From assembly GCA_023418995.1 (NCBI GenBank), contig JAEZYP010000065.1:1-64000 (forward strand): a stretch of DNA of 64,000 nt, written 5' to 3'. The notes beneath the pieces are model-generated. The model was given only the letters and a program-made list of their open reading frames with translations. It was not told the DNA's origin and searched no databases. A program made the translations under genes and the position numbers. Numbering within the stretch: position 1 is the stretch's first letter; every line of letters starts with the position of its first letter. Below, piece by piece: positions 27,190 through 35,715 of this stretch. Source of the stretch: Bacillota bacterium. GTDB taxonomy: Bacteria > Bacillota > Clostridia > Oscillospirales > Acutalibacteraceae.

Positions 27190-27582
27190 CTATTTTATGT
27201 ACTGGGACAGTTCCGCGTCCATTTTTTGAATATGCTTGAGGAGCCAGTCCGTCAGAAAATAATTGGCCTGCGATACGACGGTAATGGAAGCGCCGTGTTC
27301 AGCGATTTCCTTCTTCATTTCGGTAATCTTTTTTTTGAAGAACTCGTGCATTTCCCTGTGCTCGGCCACTTTGGGGTACGAGCTGCTACGCTGCAACTTT
27401 TCCTCATCATTAAAATGCTGAATGGTATACGATTCCAGAAAATCCATTGTTCGAACAATTTCGTCCCTACCCTTACCCTGACTACAGGCGGCGAAAAGCT
27501 GATCGATCCGGTCACAGAGCTCCTTGTGTTGGCTGTCAATTGCCGGTACCCCTATTTTCAGGCTGTCTTTCCACATTGCCAT
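27190..27582 (-). CDS. Bacteriohemerythrin
   Basis: A 130-residue four-helix O2-binding diiron protein. All seven expected ligands are present: H19 (IDSQHKEL), H56 and E60 (HFNDEEK), H75 and H79 (HREMH), H117 and D122 (LLKHIQKMD). The family binds O2 reversibly and is thought to shuttle or scavenge O2 in anaerobes. GGAAG precedes the ATG. It lies after asnS (48-nt gap), with its own terminator. A second, ligand-altered paralogue lies at 30.7 kb. Confidence 0.92.
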   Translation of the reverse strand: MAMWKDSLKIGVPAIDSQHKELCDRIDQLFAACSQGKGRDEIVRTMDFLESYTIQHFNDEEKLQRSSSYPKVAEHREMHEFFKKKITEMKKEIAEHGASITVVSQANYFLTDWLLKHIQKMDAELSQYIK

Positions 27583-27629
27583 TTTTCGTACTTCCTTTTC
27601 TTTTCATTTTCTTTTCATTTATAGTATTG

Positions 27630-29024
27630 TCAAAATTCAGCGGTTCCCGTTGTGCGCGGAAACGGCAGAACATCTCGGATATTCGCAATACCGGTCAGGT
27701 ACATGACCATGCGCTCAAAGCCAAGACCGAAGCCCGCGTGCTTTGTGCCGCCGTAGCGCCGCAAATCCAGATACCACCAGTAATTTTCCTCGCTCAGACC
27801 AAAGTCCTTCATGCGACGCAGTAGGATATCCATGCGCTCCTCACGCTGGCTGCCGCCGATGATCTCACCGATACCCGGAACCAGCAGATCAACCGCCGCG
27901 ACGGTCTTGCCGTCGTCATTCATGCGCATATAAAACGCTTTAATCTCTTTGGGATAATTGGTCACAAAAACCGGTTTGCCGAATACCTGCTCGGTGAGGT
28001 ACTTTTCATGCTCTGTCTGAAGGTCGGTTCCCCATTCCACTTTATATTCAAACTTATCATTGTTATTCTTTAAAATTTCTACTGCTTCGGTATAGGTCAC
28101 GCAGGCAAAATCAGAGTCAGCAACATTCCGGAGCCGCTCGATCAAACCGGTATCCACAAACTGATTGAAGAATTCGATGTCGTCGGGGCAGGTTTCCATG
28201 ACATAGCGGATGATATATTTTATCATCGCTTCCGCCAGCTTCATATCGTCATCCAGATCGGCAAACGCGATTTCCGGCTCAATCATCCAGAACTCTGCGG
28301 CATGCCGCTGGGTATAGGATTTTTCCGCGCGGAAGGTTGGGCCGAAGGTGTAAACCTTTCCGAAAGCCATCGCCATACACTCGGCCTCCAACTGGCCGGA
28401 AACAGTGAGGGACGTGTGCTTCTGGAAAAAATCCTGCGTAAAATCTATTCCGCCCTTTTCATCGCGCGGAAGGTTGTCCAAATCCAGAGTCGTCACGTTG
28501 AACATTTCGCCCGCGCCCTCACAGTCGCTGCCGGTGATCAACGGCGTATGGGCATAGATGAATCCGTTCTCCTGAAAGAATTTGTGAATTGCATAGGCGG
28601 CTGCCGAACGCACGCGAAAGGCCGCACTGAATGTGTTGGTTCTTGGGCGCAAATGCGCGATTGTACGCAAGTATTCCAGGGAATGGCGTTTCTTTTGCAG
28701 CGGGTAATCCGGAGTGGAAGGCCCCTGCACCTCAATTTTCACGGCATGAATTTCAAAAGGTTGCTTTGCTTCCGGCGTTAAAATCAATTCTCCGGTAACC
28801 GATAGCGCGGAGCCAACATTCATCTTGGCGATTTCTGCAAAGTTATCAAGCTTATTGGACTCAAAAACGATTTGTACGCCTCTAAAGCAGCTGCCGTCGT
28901 TCAGTTCAATAAAACCCAGCGCCTTGGAATCACGAATCGTACGCACCCAGCCACAAACAATCAGGTTTTTGCCGCCCAGCCGCGCTGAATCAAAATATAT
29001 CTCGGATATTTCCGTTCTTTTCAA
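27630..29024 (-). CDS. asnS: Asparaginyl-tRNA synthetase
   Basis: A 464-residue class II synthetase charging tRNA-Asn. An N-terminal OB fold (about 15-110: [25 protein letters not shown]) precedes the catalytic core with motif 2 [21 protein letters not shown] and motif 3 [15 protein letters not shown]. The likely start is TTG at 29024 ([10 protein letters not shown]) because GGGAGG lies 7-8 nt upstream; ATG codons further upstream lack such a site. No T-box leader is visible. Confidence 0.94.
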   Translation of the reverse strand: MKRTEISEIYFDSARLGGKNLIVCGWVRTIRDSKALGFIELNDGSCFRGVQIVFESNKLDNFAEIAKMNVGSALSVTGELILTPEAKQPFEIHAVKIEVQGPSTPDYPLQKKRHSLEYLRTIAHLRPRTNTFSAAFRVRSAAAYAIHKFFQENGFIYAHTPLITGSDCEGAGEMFNVTTLDLDNLPRDEKGGIDFTQDFFQKHTSLTVSGQLEAECMAMAFGKVYTFGPTFRAEKSYTQRHAAEFWMIEPEIAFADLDDDMKLAEAMIKYIIRYVMETCPDDIEFFNQFVDTGLIERLRNVADSDFACVTYTEAVEILKNNNDKFEYKVEWGTDLQTEHEKYLTEQVFGKPVFVTNYPKEIKAFYMRMNDDGKTVAAVDLLVPGIGEIIGGSQREERMDILLRRMKDFGLSEENYWWYLDLRRYGGTKHAGFGLGFERMVMYLTGIANIRDVLPFPRTTGTAEF

Positions 29025-29128
29025 TAATATCCCTCCCGTATAGCAAGAATCTACCAATATATTATATCACTCTTCATAGCCGCGCAATACCAAAGTTCAA
29101 AAAAAATGAAATATATTGCTATTAGGGC

Positions 29129-29157
29129 TTGATTTTTTACAAAACATTCGATATAAT
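29129..29157 (+). promoter_or_regulatory. tRNA-Ser promoter
   Basis: -35 TTGATT (29129-29134), 17-nt spacer, -10 TATAAT (29152-29157). The start would be near 29164, 33 nt before the mature tRNA; the leader contains a small GCTTG/CAAGC hairpin. Confidence 0.85.
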
Positions 29158-29196
29158 ATCATAGTCGCTTGAGAAACAAGCAGTAAATTGCCATTT

Positions 29197-29282
29197 GGAG
29201 AGGTATTCTAATGGTAAGGAGCCACATTGGAAATGTGGTGTGCCGCAAGGCATTGTGCGTTCGAGTCGCATCCTCTCCGCCA
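29197..29282 (+). tRNA. tRNA-Ser (anticodon GGA)
   Basis: Acceptor GGAGAGG/CCTCTCC, anticodon arm CCACA-TTGGAAA-TGTGG (anticodon GGA, reading TCC/TCT), a long variable arm with GCC-GCAA-GGC, T arm GTGCG-TTCGAGT-CGCAT and encoded CCA. The long variable arm confirms serine type. Confidence 0.96.
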
Positions 29283-29285
29283 AAA

Positions 29286-29316
29286 AGAGCATCCGCTTTT
29301 GCGGGTGTTCTTTTTT
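29286..29316 (+). terminator. tRNA-Ser terminator
   Basis: Stem AGAGCATCCGC (29286-29296) / GCGGGTGTTCT (29301-29311) with G-U pairs and a TTTT loop, then TTTTTT, immediately after the tRNA. Confidence 0.9.
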
Positions 29317-29430
29317 CGTGTGAGGGTAGTAAGCCTTATAAAAACGGTCACTGACCCTGATATTAATTCATTGCAATTTTTGCTCAAGCATATTTATGAG
29401 TCACGGTTGAGATTGAGGATGATTCTTAAT

Positions 29431-30405
29431 TCATTTGCCCGCATAGAATTTCAAATAGCTTTCAACATTTGCACCCCAATATGCGTTATCATGATCACCC
29501 TTGTTTAAATGATACTGAGAATCCACACCTTTAGACTTTAATATAGCGATCAGCCTATCACAGCCGCGTGTACAGCCATCTTGATCTCCGCAATCCAGAT
29601 ATACCTTTAAACCCGCAAGATTCTTATTCTGAGCTAGGCGAAGAGGGTCTCTCTCGTTTCTCAATTCTTCCGTCGGGTATACAAAGGTCATTGCGCTGCC
29701 GGGATACCCGTCCAGAAAAATGGCCGGGCTATGCCCTCCTACCTTACTGAACAAATCTGTATGAGTGAATGCCAAATACAGTGCGGACCAGCCACCCATC
29801 GACATCCCACCTAAATACCGACCTTCTTTACCGGAAATTGTGCTGTAATTCTTGTCAATATAAGGAATCAGTTCCTTGCAAAAATAATCTTCATACATCC
29901 CCGTATTGTATTTGTCGGAAGGCGAACCTGTCTCCCCCGTCACTTTTGCTGAATTGATCGCGTAGCTGTCGTCAACGCGCGGAGCAACGATAATCAGGGG
30001 ATCAATCTCATTTTTTTTGATCAGATCGTCCGCCTTTTTATCCGCTTCAAGGTCCGGCATCCACGTATCTTCAGTTGCTGTGTATCCATGAATCAAATAA
30101 AGCACTGGATATTTTTTATCTTTGCTGTATCCTTCAGGCAGATAAATATTGACATTCATATTTTTGTTAAGCACGGTACTAGGAAAAGAGATTTTTGTGT
30201 ATCGCTCCTGAACGGCCTGTGACTGATCCAAGGCCTGCGAGGAATCAGCGGCAGACTTAACACGACCCGGTGCGCTCAACGCCCCGGCAGTTGTTTCCGA
30301 CTGGTTAAGCGCTTTGGGGGCGTCTGCGTTCTTTTGGGCACATCCGCTCATAATACAGCAAAAAACAAGAAAAAATGCAAATATACTTTTTACCCGGTAT
30401 TTCAT
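29431..30405 (-). CDS. Lipoprotein esterase (enterochelin-esterase/esterase D-like)
   Basis: A 324-residue alpha/beta hydrolase. The start is MKYRVKSIFAFFLVF (AGGAG 7 nt upstream); a lipobox IMSGC near residue 21 predicts lipid anchoring on the outer membrane face. After a Ser/Ala-rich linker the Esterase domain (about 75-320) shows YPVLYLIHGYT, the nucleophile elbow GGMSMGG, and DCGDQDGC plus GDHDNAYW carrying the expected Asp and His of the triad. Members hydrolyse siderophore, feruloyl or acetyl-xylan esters. With no adjacent transport or xylan gene the substrate stays open. Confidence 0.87.
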   Translation of the reverse strand: MKYRVKSIFAFFLVFCCIMSGCAQKNADAPKALNQSETTAGALSAPGRVKSAADSSQALDQSQAVQERYTKISFPSTVLNKNMNVNIYLPEGYSKDKKYPVLYLIHGYTATEDTWMPDLEADKKADDLIKKNEIDPLIIVAPRVDDSYAINSAKVTGETGSPSDKYNTGMYEDYFCKELIPYIDKNYSTISGKEGRYLGGMSMGGWSALYLAFTHTDLFSKVGGHSPAIFLDGYPGSAMTFVYPTEELRNERDPLRLAQNKNLAGLKVYLDCGDQDGCTRGCDRLIAILKSKGVDSQYHLNKGDHDNAYWGANVESYLKFYAGK

Positions 30406-30595
30406 AAGTATTCTCCTACAAATAATATAATTTGGTCTGCATTTTGAGAAACAACTTTCTAACAAAGCTCAATCTTATGGAACGTTTGTATTTACGAGAC
30501 AGAGAAAATCTAGCGATATTCTTCTTAACGGGAACAAGTATAACATTATTGGGAAAAAAATAATACGATTATTTTTAGTACGAAGTAAAAATCTG

Positions 30596-30643
30596 AAAAA
30601 AAGGAGCAACAAGCCCGTTCTCGGGTCAGTTGCTCCTTTTTTT
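30596..30643. terminator. Bidirectional terminator after the oxidative-stress operon
   Basis: Perfect 15-bp stem AAAAAAAGGAGCAAC (30596-30610) / GTTGCTCCTTTTTTT (30629-30643), enclosing an AGCCCG/CGGGT mini-stem. It lies 34 nt past the hemerythrin stop on the minus strand. Confidence 0.92.
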
Positions 30644-30676
30644 GAACTGCTTCCGGCAGTCTTCTTTTCTTACCGC

Positions 30677-31078
30677 TTAATTCTCAAGCGCTTTGGCGTA
30701 TAAGCCTATCTTTTTATCCATGTTTGAGATATGGGCCGTAAGCCAGCCGATTACAAGCTGGTTGGCATTAATGATAACCAATATGTTACCGCCGGATTCC
30801 GAGTAATCATTTTTCAGCTTACGCAGCTGCTCGATAAAGGCGGTGTGCGCCTGCTTCTGTGCGGCATATTCGGGATACCTGATTCGCAGCATATACTGCT
30901 CTTCATCCTGAAAATGCTTTTTGGTGTAATCATCCAGAAAATCAAGCATTTTGCCCACATATTCCTTTGCCTGATGATTCTTTCCAGCTTCAAAAAGATC
31001 ATTTGCCTTTTTAAACCAGGTTTTATGCTGCTCGTCAATTACCGAGACGCCTACCGATAAGTCCGGAGTCCATTCCAT
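30677..31078 (-). CDS. Bacteriohemerythrin-like protein with an altered iron ligand
   Basis: A 133-residue four-helix protein paralogous to the one at 27.2 kb. Ligands present: H18 (IDEQHKT), H55 and E59 (HFQDEEQ), H78, H116 (LTAHISNMD) and D121. The first His of the HxxxH pair is Gln74 here (YAAQKQAH versus VAEHREMH in the paralogue), so one iron may be five-coordinate or differently ligated. It is third in the operon reverse rubrerythrin, rubredoxin, hemerythrin, 32 nt after rubredoxin, suggesting O2/peroxide defence. Confidence 0.86.
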   Translation of the reverse strand: MEWTPDLSVGVSVIDEQHKTWFKKANDLFEAGKNHQAKEYVGKMLDFLDDYTKKHFQDEEQYMLRIRYPEYAAQKQAHTAFIEQLRKLKNDYSESGGNILVIINANQLVIGWLTAHISNMDKKIGLYAKALEN

Positions 31079-31110
31079 ATCTGTTCCCTCTCTCTATCAA
31101 AGATTCAGGC

Positions 31111-31269
31111 TTATTCTTCTGTAAACATGTCTTTCCCCACACCGCAGAGTGGGCAGGCCCAGTCTTCCGGCAAGTCTTCAAACTTTGTGCCCGGAGCAAT
31201 TCCGTTCTCCGGGTCGCCTGCTTCAGGATCATAGACATAGCCGCATGCGCTGCAAATATATTTTTTCAT
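31111..31269 (-). CDS. Rubredoxin
   Basis: A 52-residue gene: ATG at 31269 (AGGAGA 8 nt upstream), reading [18 protein letters not shown] and ending in [18 protein letters not shown]. The two CxxCG motifs (C6, C9 and C39, C42) and the invariant Tyr/Trp/Phe residues are diagnostic of rubredoxin. It carries one Fe(SCys)4 centre and donates electrons to rubrerythrins. It lies between reverse rubrerythrin (38-nt gap) and a hemerythrin, clearly as their operon partner. Confidence 0.95.
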   Translation of the reverse strand: MKKYICSACGYVYDPEAGDPENGIAPGTKFEDLPEDWACPLCGVGKDMFTEE

Positions 31270-31307
31270 AAAAAATTCTCCTTTTATTTTATAACCAGAG
31301 GGGTAGC

Positions 31308-31850
31308 TTATTCAAAATATCTTTTCAGTAAACCGTTGAAGCCGGAACCGTGTCTCGCTTCGTCTTTGGCCATTTCATGCACACTGTCGTGTATTGCGTC
31401 ATAGTTCAGCTCTTTCGCTCGCTTTGCGATTGCAAGCTTTCCCGCGCAGGCACCGGACTCCGCCTCAGCCCGCAGCTCAAGATTTTTCTTTGTGCTTTTT
31501 GTTACAACCAGCCCGAGCATCTCCGCAAACCTTGCCGCGTGATCGGCTTCTTCGAGCGCATATTTTTTGAACGCGTCCGCAATTTCCGGGTAGCCTTCAC
31601 GGTCAGCCTGACGGCTCATTGCAATGTACATACCAACCTCTGTGCATTCACCGTTAAAATTGGCGACCAGACCGTCATATACCTCTTTATCAATTCCTTC
31701 GGCAATCCCGATTTCATGTTCGCAAGCAAAAGAAAGTCCCTCCACCTTTTCTGTGAATTTCTCTTTGGGAGCCTTGCACTGCGGGCAGAAATCCGGAGCC
31801 TCTTCCCCTTCGTAAACATAACCGCAAACAGAACATACAAACTTTTTCAT
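31308..31850 (-). CDS. Reverse rubrerythrin
   Basis: A 180-residue peroxide/O2-reducing protein. The rubredoxin domain is N-terminal (CxxCG at residues 6-9, CPQC at 22-25), the reverse of classical rubrerythrin. The diiron four-helix part follows with [39 protein letters not shown] and [12 protein letters not shown] supplying Glu/His ligands. In C. acetobutylicum, reverse rubrerythrins are peroxide-detoxifying and PerR-controlled; here a Fur/PerR-like palindrome covers the start of transcription. First gene of the operon. Confidence 0.95.
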   Translation of the reverse strand: MKKFVCSVCGYVYEGEEAPDFCPQCKAPKEKFTEKVEGLSFACEHEIGIAEGIDKEVYDGLVANFNGECTEVGMYIAMSRQADREGYPEIADAFKKYALEEADHAARFAEMLGLVVTKSTKKNLELRAEAESGACAGKLAIAKRAKELNYDAIHDSVHEMAKDEARHGSGFNGLLKRYFE

Positions 31851-31910
31851 TTTAGATTACCTCCATATATTTTTTGTTTATTTTTAAGGATCGAGTTTTG
31901 CGTTTATTAA

Positions 31911-31933
31911 TTAGTAATAATAATCATTACTAA
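31911..31933. promoter_or_regulatory. Fur/PerR-type operator upstream of reverse rubrerythrin
   Basis: TTAGTAAT (31911-31918) and ATTACTAA (31926-31933) form a perfect 8-bp inverted repeat around a 7-nt centre; the inside reads as a 7-1-7 Fur-family box with one mismatch (TAATAAT-A-ATCATTA). It lies at about +4 to +26 of the predicted transcript, where bound repressor would block elongation or initiation. Confidence 0.75.
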
Positions 31934-31943
31934 CTTTGGTTCT

Positions 31944-31972
31944 ATATTATCACGGGAAATCTCATCTGTCAA
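31944..31972 (-). promoter_or_regulatory. Promoter of the reverse rubrerythrin operon
   Basis: Minus strand: perfect -35 TTGACA (31972-31967), 17-nt spacer, -10 TAATAT (31949-31944), start near 31937. A strong promoter that would need repression, consistent with the adjoining operator. Confidence 0.85.
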
Positions 31973-32137
31973 TAGTAATTTTATAAACAATTTCCCTATT
32001 TTGGGTTTTTTTCCTTCCAGGGATATCACAGTTTTTTATGGTTTTAAGCCAAAAGAGAATTTTGTGCATTTGGAAAGAAACGATATTCCGCGTCATATGA
32101 TTGTTAACGTGAATACACTTAATCTGGAGGTTAAAAA

Positions 32138-33862
32138 ATGAATCTGAACAGCCAGTCCTCATTTTATCCGCCACAGCCGGATAACCCCAGCGATGCAGAA
32201 CGGTATTTTCTGACCAATTATGCGCTGACAAAGCTGGGATGGCCGGAGGATTTCGAGCTTATAAAACACCGGATGTCCCCCCCTCCCTCCATTACCGGCT
32301 TCGCAACCCCCGGTGAATGGAAAGGAAAGAAGGTCGGGGTGCTCGGCGGTGGCTTGGCAGGGCTGGCGTCCGCTTATGAGCTTCGCAAGCTGGGCTTTGA
32401 AATTACAATATTAGACGCACTGGAAGATCGTGTGGGCGGCAGGGTTTATACCGGCTATTTTAACCGGCAGAAAAACCTCTACGGTGAGTTCGGTCCGATG
32501 CGGATTCCGGTTATTCATGAGACGGTCTGGCATTATATAAAGCTGCTTGGTCTGCCGACTCGACCTTTTATCCAGTACAATCCGAACGGGTTCGTTTATC
32601 TTCACGACACACGCGTTCGGAACGACCCTGACGGGCAAAGCGTGATGCAATCCATTTATCCGAAATACCATTTAAGCGATTGGGAAAAGAATATGAATTG
32701 GCAGCGGCTGTTCTATGCCGGATTGGAAAGTCATTTGCTCGGTGCATCGCCGGAGGAAAGGGCGGAAATTCTGGAGGTTAAACCGCGGTACAGTGAAAAA
32801 GCCCTTTTGTGGAACAGGCATTCCAGTTTACATATGATGGAAGCTGCCGGATTGGGGCAGGAGGCAATTAATCTAATTGTCAATTTTAACGCGCTTCTAA
32901 AAGGAAATCTGTACAGCAGCTACATCGACTTTATTCAGGAAAGCTACCCGGCGGATATGTCTTACCTGTACGAAATTCCGGGAGGAATGGCAAAGCTGCC
33001 TCTGGCGTTTTATCTCTCCTTCCAGAGCAACAATCCTTACCCTGAGATCGCACCGGAGCAAATCGGCAAGGTTTGTTACAAGGCTGGCAGTTGGGTCACT
33101 GAAATCCGGCTTACCCAGAACGGGAGAAAAGTCGAGGTCGGTTACGAAGGCAAAAACAGGCGAAAAAAAGTCAGGGAAGAGTTTGATTATGTTGTCTGCG
33201 CCCTGCCATTTTCCACGCTAAGAAACGTTGCGGTCCAACCCTTGTTCAGTAATCTGAAAATGCGCGCCATCCGCGAAGTGAATTATACAACGGCACAGAA
33301 AACACTGTTCCTCTGCAAAGAAAGGTTCTGGGAACGAGAAGGAATCGTCGGGGGCTCCTCTTACACCGATCTGCCGTTAGCTTCCATCTGGTATCCTTCT
33401 GACCATGCCGCGTTTATCAACAACCAAAACAGGAGTGTTGCGGATCAAGTTACGAACCTGCCATGGAACGAACCCGGCGTTTTCATTCCTTCCTATAATT
33501 TCACTCTGGATACCATCCGTTTGACAAGCCAACCGCCGGAGAAACGGCTTGAAGATTTCATGCGGGAAACAGAGGCTGTGCATGGACTAAGCCCGGGATA
33601 TCTCTCTACCGTATTAAGGGGTTGCAAAACGGTGAATTGGGATCAGGAGCCAACCTTCCGGGGCTCAATCTGTTTTTTCACCCCAGAGCAGAAGCGTATT
33701 TTCTCTTACGTCATGACGCTTCCGGAGTACGGCGACCGTGTCTTCTTCGCAGGCGAGCACATATCCGCCGTTCACCGTTGGATGCAGGGCGCGCTGCAAA
33801 GCGGCATGCAGGCCGCCAATGATTTAGCGGCTGCCTGCGGAAGAATGAATGGACATAAATAA
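32138..33862 (+). CDS. Flavin amine oxidase (FAD-dependent, L-amino-acid oxidase-like)
   Basis: A 574-residue flavoenzyme with the ADP-binding fold GVLGGGLAGLASAYELRKLGFEITILDALEDRVGGR near residue 68, and the C-terminal FAD motif GDRVFFAGEHISAVHRWMQGALQSGMQAA. It belongs to the amino_oxidase family (monoamine or L-amino-acid oxidases, or desaturase-like relatives). TGGAGG lies upstream of the ATG. An N-terminal extension of about 65 residues precedes the Rossmann fold. Oxidase activity would make H2O2, interesting next to a peroxide-defence operon, though the genes are divergent and the link is inference. Confidence 0.88.
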   Translation: MNLNSQSSFYPPQPDNPSDAERYFLTNYALTKLGWPEDFELIKHRMSPPPSITGFATPGEWKGKKVGVLGGGLAGLASAYELRKLGFEITILDALEDRVGGRVYTGYFNRQKNLYGEFGPMRIPVIHETVWHYIKLLGLPTRPFIQYNPNGFVYLHDTRVRNDPDGQSVMQSIYPKYHLSDWEKNMNWQRLFYAGLESHLLGASPEERAEILEVKPRYSEKALLWNRHSSLHMMEAAGLGQEAINLIVNFNALLKGNLYSSYIDFIQESYPADMSYLYEIPGGMAKLPLAFYLSFQSNNPYPEIAPEQIGKVCYKAGSWVTEIRLTQNGRKVEVGYEGKNRRKKVREEFDYVVCALPFSTLRNVAVQPLFSNLKMRAIREVNYTTAQKTLFLCKERFWEREGIVGGSSYTDLPLASIWYPSDHAAFINNQNRSVADQVTNLPWNEPGVFIPSYNFTLDTIRLTSQPPEKRLEDFMRETEAVHGLSPGYLSTVLRGCKTVNWDQEPTFRGSICFFTPEQKRIFSYVMTLPEYGDRVFFAGEHISAVHRWMQGALQSGMQAANDLAAACGRMNGHK

Positions 33863-33901
33863 CTAATTCACTGTTTTTCAACAAAGATACAAAAAGCGGT
33901 A

Positions 33902-33930
33902 TTGACCTTAAGAAAATATTTTATTATGAT
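33902..33930 (+). promoter_or_regulatory. Promoter of the HAD hydrolase gene
   Basis: -35 TTGACC (33902-33907), 17-nt spacer, -10 TATGAT (33925-33930). The predicted start near 33937 is exactly the base of the hairpin that follows. Confidence 0.8.
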
Positions 33931-33936
33931 TATATT

Positions 33937-33985
33937 AGAGCTTGTATGCAAACTCAAGTCTGTTCCTGGTTTACATGCAAGCTCT
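33937..33985 (+). promoter_or_regulatory. 5' leader hairpin upstream of the HAD gene
   Basis: AGAGCTTGTATGCAAAC (33937-33953) pairs with GTTTACATGCAAGCTCT (33969-33985) over 17 bp with two mismatches that become G-U or A-C. It begins at the predicted transcription start and ends 6 nt before the ribosome site. Either a 5' stabilising stem or a control element; there is no T-tract. Confidence 0.65.
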
Positions 33986-34008
33986 AAGTGTAAAAGGAAG
34001 TAGGTCTT

Positions 34009-34632
34009 ATTACGCATAATATTATATTTGACGTTGACGGTACCCTATGGGATACAACAGAGGTCGTAACAAGATCCTGGAACAAAGCAATCGCGGAAGT
34101 CGGCGGAACAAAAACAATCTTAACATCTGCCGCTTTGCAAAAGGAATTCGGAAAAACCTTGGACATAATCGCGGATGATCTATTTCCGGATGCCGATGAA
34201 AGTCAAAAAGAGATTCTGGTGCGAAGATGCTGTGCCTGTGAGCATGAAGCTCTGTTAAACGGTAGCGAAAATCTGCTGTTTCCATACGTAACCGAAACCC
34301 TCCGGAGCCTGTCTGAGAGATGCCGCTTATTTATTGTCAGTAACTGTCAATGCGGTTATATAGAATTGTTCATGAAGAAGGGCGGCGTGGAATCGTATAT
34401 TACAGATATTGAATGCTACGGGAATACCGGCAGAGGAAAAGGCGAAAACATCCGACTGCTGATGGAACGGAATCATTTGAAAGAAGCCATTTATGTTGGA
34501 GATACGCAAGGGGATTACGAGGCTACTGTTTTTGCGGGAATCCCTTTTATATTTGCAAAATATGGTTTTGGAGCTCCCGAAAGGTATTCCCTCGCAATCG
34601 GTGAAATGCGAGAGCTGCTGCGGATTTTTTAG
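34009..34632 (+). CDS. HAD-family hydrolase (phosphatase-like), apparent ATT start
   Basis: About 207 residues of the PGP/beta-phosphoglucomutase-like HAD clade: motif I FDVDGTLWD with nucleophile Asp, motif II FIVSNCQ, and motifs III/IV GRGKGENI and YVGDTQGDYEAT. There is no ATG, GTG, TTG or CTG between the in-frame stop at 33991 and motif I. The only well-placed codon is ATT 34009, 8 nt after AAAAGGAAG, giving THNIIFDVDGT, the usual N-terminal length. A shorter frame beginning near 34135 would delete the nucleophile. Rare ATT initiation or a sequence error at this codon are the alternatives. Confidence 0.82.
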   Translation: MTHNIIFDVDGTLWDTTEVVTRSWNKAIAEVGGTKTILTSAALQKEFGKTLDIIADDLFPDADESQKEILVRRCCACEHEALLNGSENLLFPYVTETLRSLSERCRLFIVSNCQCGYIELFMKKGGVESYITDIECYGNTGRGKGENIRLLMERNHLKEAIYVGDTQGDYEATVFAGIPFIFAKYGFGAPERYSLAIGEMRELLRIF

Positions 34633-34685
34633 ACAAGTACTGTCATTATTTACGAGCTTTTAAAGGAATTTTTTAGAAATAATTC

Positions 34686-34714
34686 TTTACTATATGTACA
34701 AAAAGTTTTATAAT
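34686..34714 (+). promoter_or_regulatory. Promoter of the 34.7-kb gene
   Basis: -35 TTTACT (34686-34691), 17-nt spacer, -10 TATAAT (34709-34714), about 30 nt before the ATG. Confidence 0.75.
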
Positions 34715-34747
34715 ATAAAAAATAATTTATAAGGATTTGATAAGCTG

Positions 34748-35299
34748 ATGGCTCAATTCATAAACAAAGTGAAGGTTCCGAGTGACGGATCCGTTCGGCA
34801 TATCGTTGGTTTTGGGGTAGGGGACCCCGGCTACGATGTATTGGAGCTGACAACCAAGGATAAAGTGCCGTGTGTAGCCTATTACTATTTAAAGAATGGT
34901 AAAAAGCACAGTGTTTCGGTGACTAAATTCCAGAACAAATACTTTGTTGAATACGATACCTACAATGATATGGATTCTCTGATTGGCACAAATAAAAAGA
35001 GCTGTTCTTTAAACAACGTTACCAGAGAATTTTTAATGGAAACGGTCATGACATACCGCGCCTATCGCATGCTCTTTAATGAATATACCAGTTTTCGAGA
35101 CGACATTAAGGACGCGCTTGACAACCTGCAGTGTGTGTACCTCGGCGCAATGGCAAAGGACAGCGAGCGTCTTACTAACCTGTTGGAGCGTTCCGGATTT
35201 CACGTAGAATCTGTTAATTTTGATATGATAAAAACAAAAGAAGGGATCTGCATCTCTTTTGACGGTCTGTGCTTTAATGCGGATGAAATTATTCCTTAA
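34748..35299 (+). CDS. Hypothetical protein, 183 residues
   Basis: A soluble protein with no signal peptide and no membrane helix. It looks like an N-terminal beta-rich half (KVKVPSDGSVRHIVGFGVGDPGYDVLEL ... ACVAYYYLKNGKKHSVSV-type strands) and a helical C-terminal half (TREFLMETVMTYRAYRMLFNEYTSFRDDIKDALDNL). I do not recognise the family. It has its own promoter and a very strong terminator, so it is a genuine single-gene unit. AAGGAT precedes the ATG by about 11 nt, a weak site. Confidence 0.7.
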   Translation: MAQFINKVKVPSDGSVRHIVGFGVGDPGYDVLELTTKDKVPCVAYYYLKNGKKHSVSVTKFQNKYFVEYDTYNDMDSLIGTNKKSCSLNNVTREFLMETVMTYRAYRMLFNEYTSFRDDIKDALDNLQCVYLGAMAKDSERLTNLLERSGFHVESVNFDMIKTKEGICISFDGLCFNADEIIP

Positions 35300-35324
35300 C
35301 GTTAAAGTACATGCTACATTATCT

Positions 35325-35375
35325 ATAGCAAGGACCATGCACCGTTTTGTGATGCATGGTCCTTGCTATTATTTT
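35325..35375 (+). terminator. Strong terminator of the 34.7-kb gene
   Basis: Perfect 17-bp stem ATAGCAAGGACCATGCA (35325-35341) / exact complement (35353-35369), then TATTTTTC. Confidence 0.95.
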
Positions 35376-35426
35376 TCATTTTTGTTAGCTCCGTTTCGAT
35401 GTCCGCTTCCTATGCTTTTTTAATTT

Positions 35427-35663
35427 TTAACCGGCCGTTTTTAGTATTTCAAGAATTTCATCCGGGGTTTTATTGGATTTCATAATAAATTTCTGAATTT
35501 CCTCAAGCTTTTTTTGCTGCTGCAAATCTAAAATAGTCCGCTTTTGTTCATTTAGCTCTTTGATTTTTTCATTTATTTTTGCTTTCCTTGATTCCATTTC
35601 CATGATCTGCTCTTCCAGAAATTGAATTCTCTGTTCTTCAGTTTTTTGCGTACCGCGCGGCAT
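35427..35663 (-). CDS. Small coiled-coil protein
   Basis: A 78-residue, highly charged, helical protein: RIQFLEEQIMEMESRKAKINEKIKELNEQKRTILDLQQQKKLEEIQKF shows a continuous heptad pattern, followed by KSNKTPDEILEILK. AAAGGAG lies 8 nt upstream of the ATG and a sigma-A promoter lies further up. The layout (coiled coil plus TP-E/Q-L ending) recalls DUF4315-like proteins of conjugative elements, but no other mobile-element gene is here, so I leave it unassigned. Confidence 0.62.
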   Translation of the reverse strand: MPRGTQKTEEQRIQFLEEQIMEMESRKAKINEKIKELNEQKRTILDLQQQKKLEEIQKFIMKSNKTPDEILEILKTAG

Positions 35664-35715
35664 AATGTCAGCTCCTTTGATTTTTTATTACCTGGTTTTA
35701 AAATGATTATATTCC

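Noticed and set aside
29025..29128. Possible T-box leader of asnS
   Set aside because: The region is too short and lacks the T-box sequence and stem I features.
30406..30595. Possible small gene in the AT-rich gap upstream of the esterase
   Set aside because: No start codon with a ribosome site and no frame longer than about 30 codons; probably only promoter sequence.
35427..35663. Mobile-element origin for the coiled-coil protein
   Set aside because: Its resemblance to DUF4315-like proteins is only architectural; no relaxase, integrase or repeat boundaries are near.
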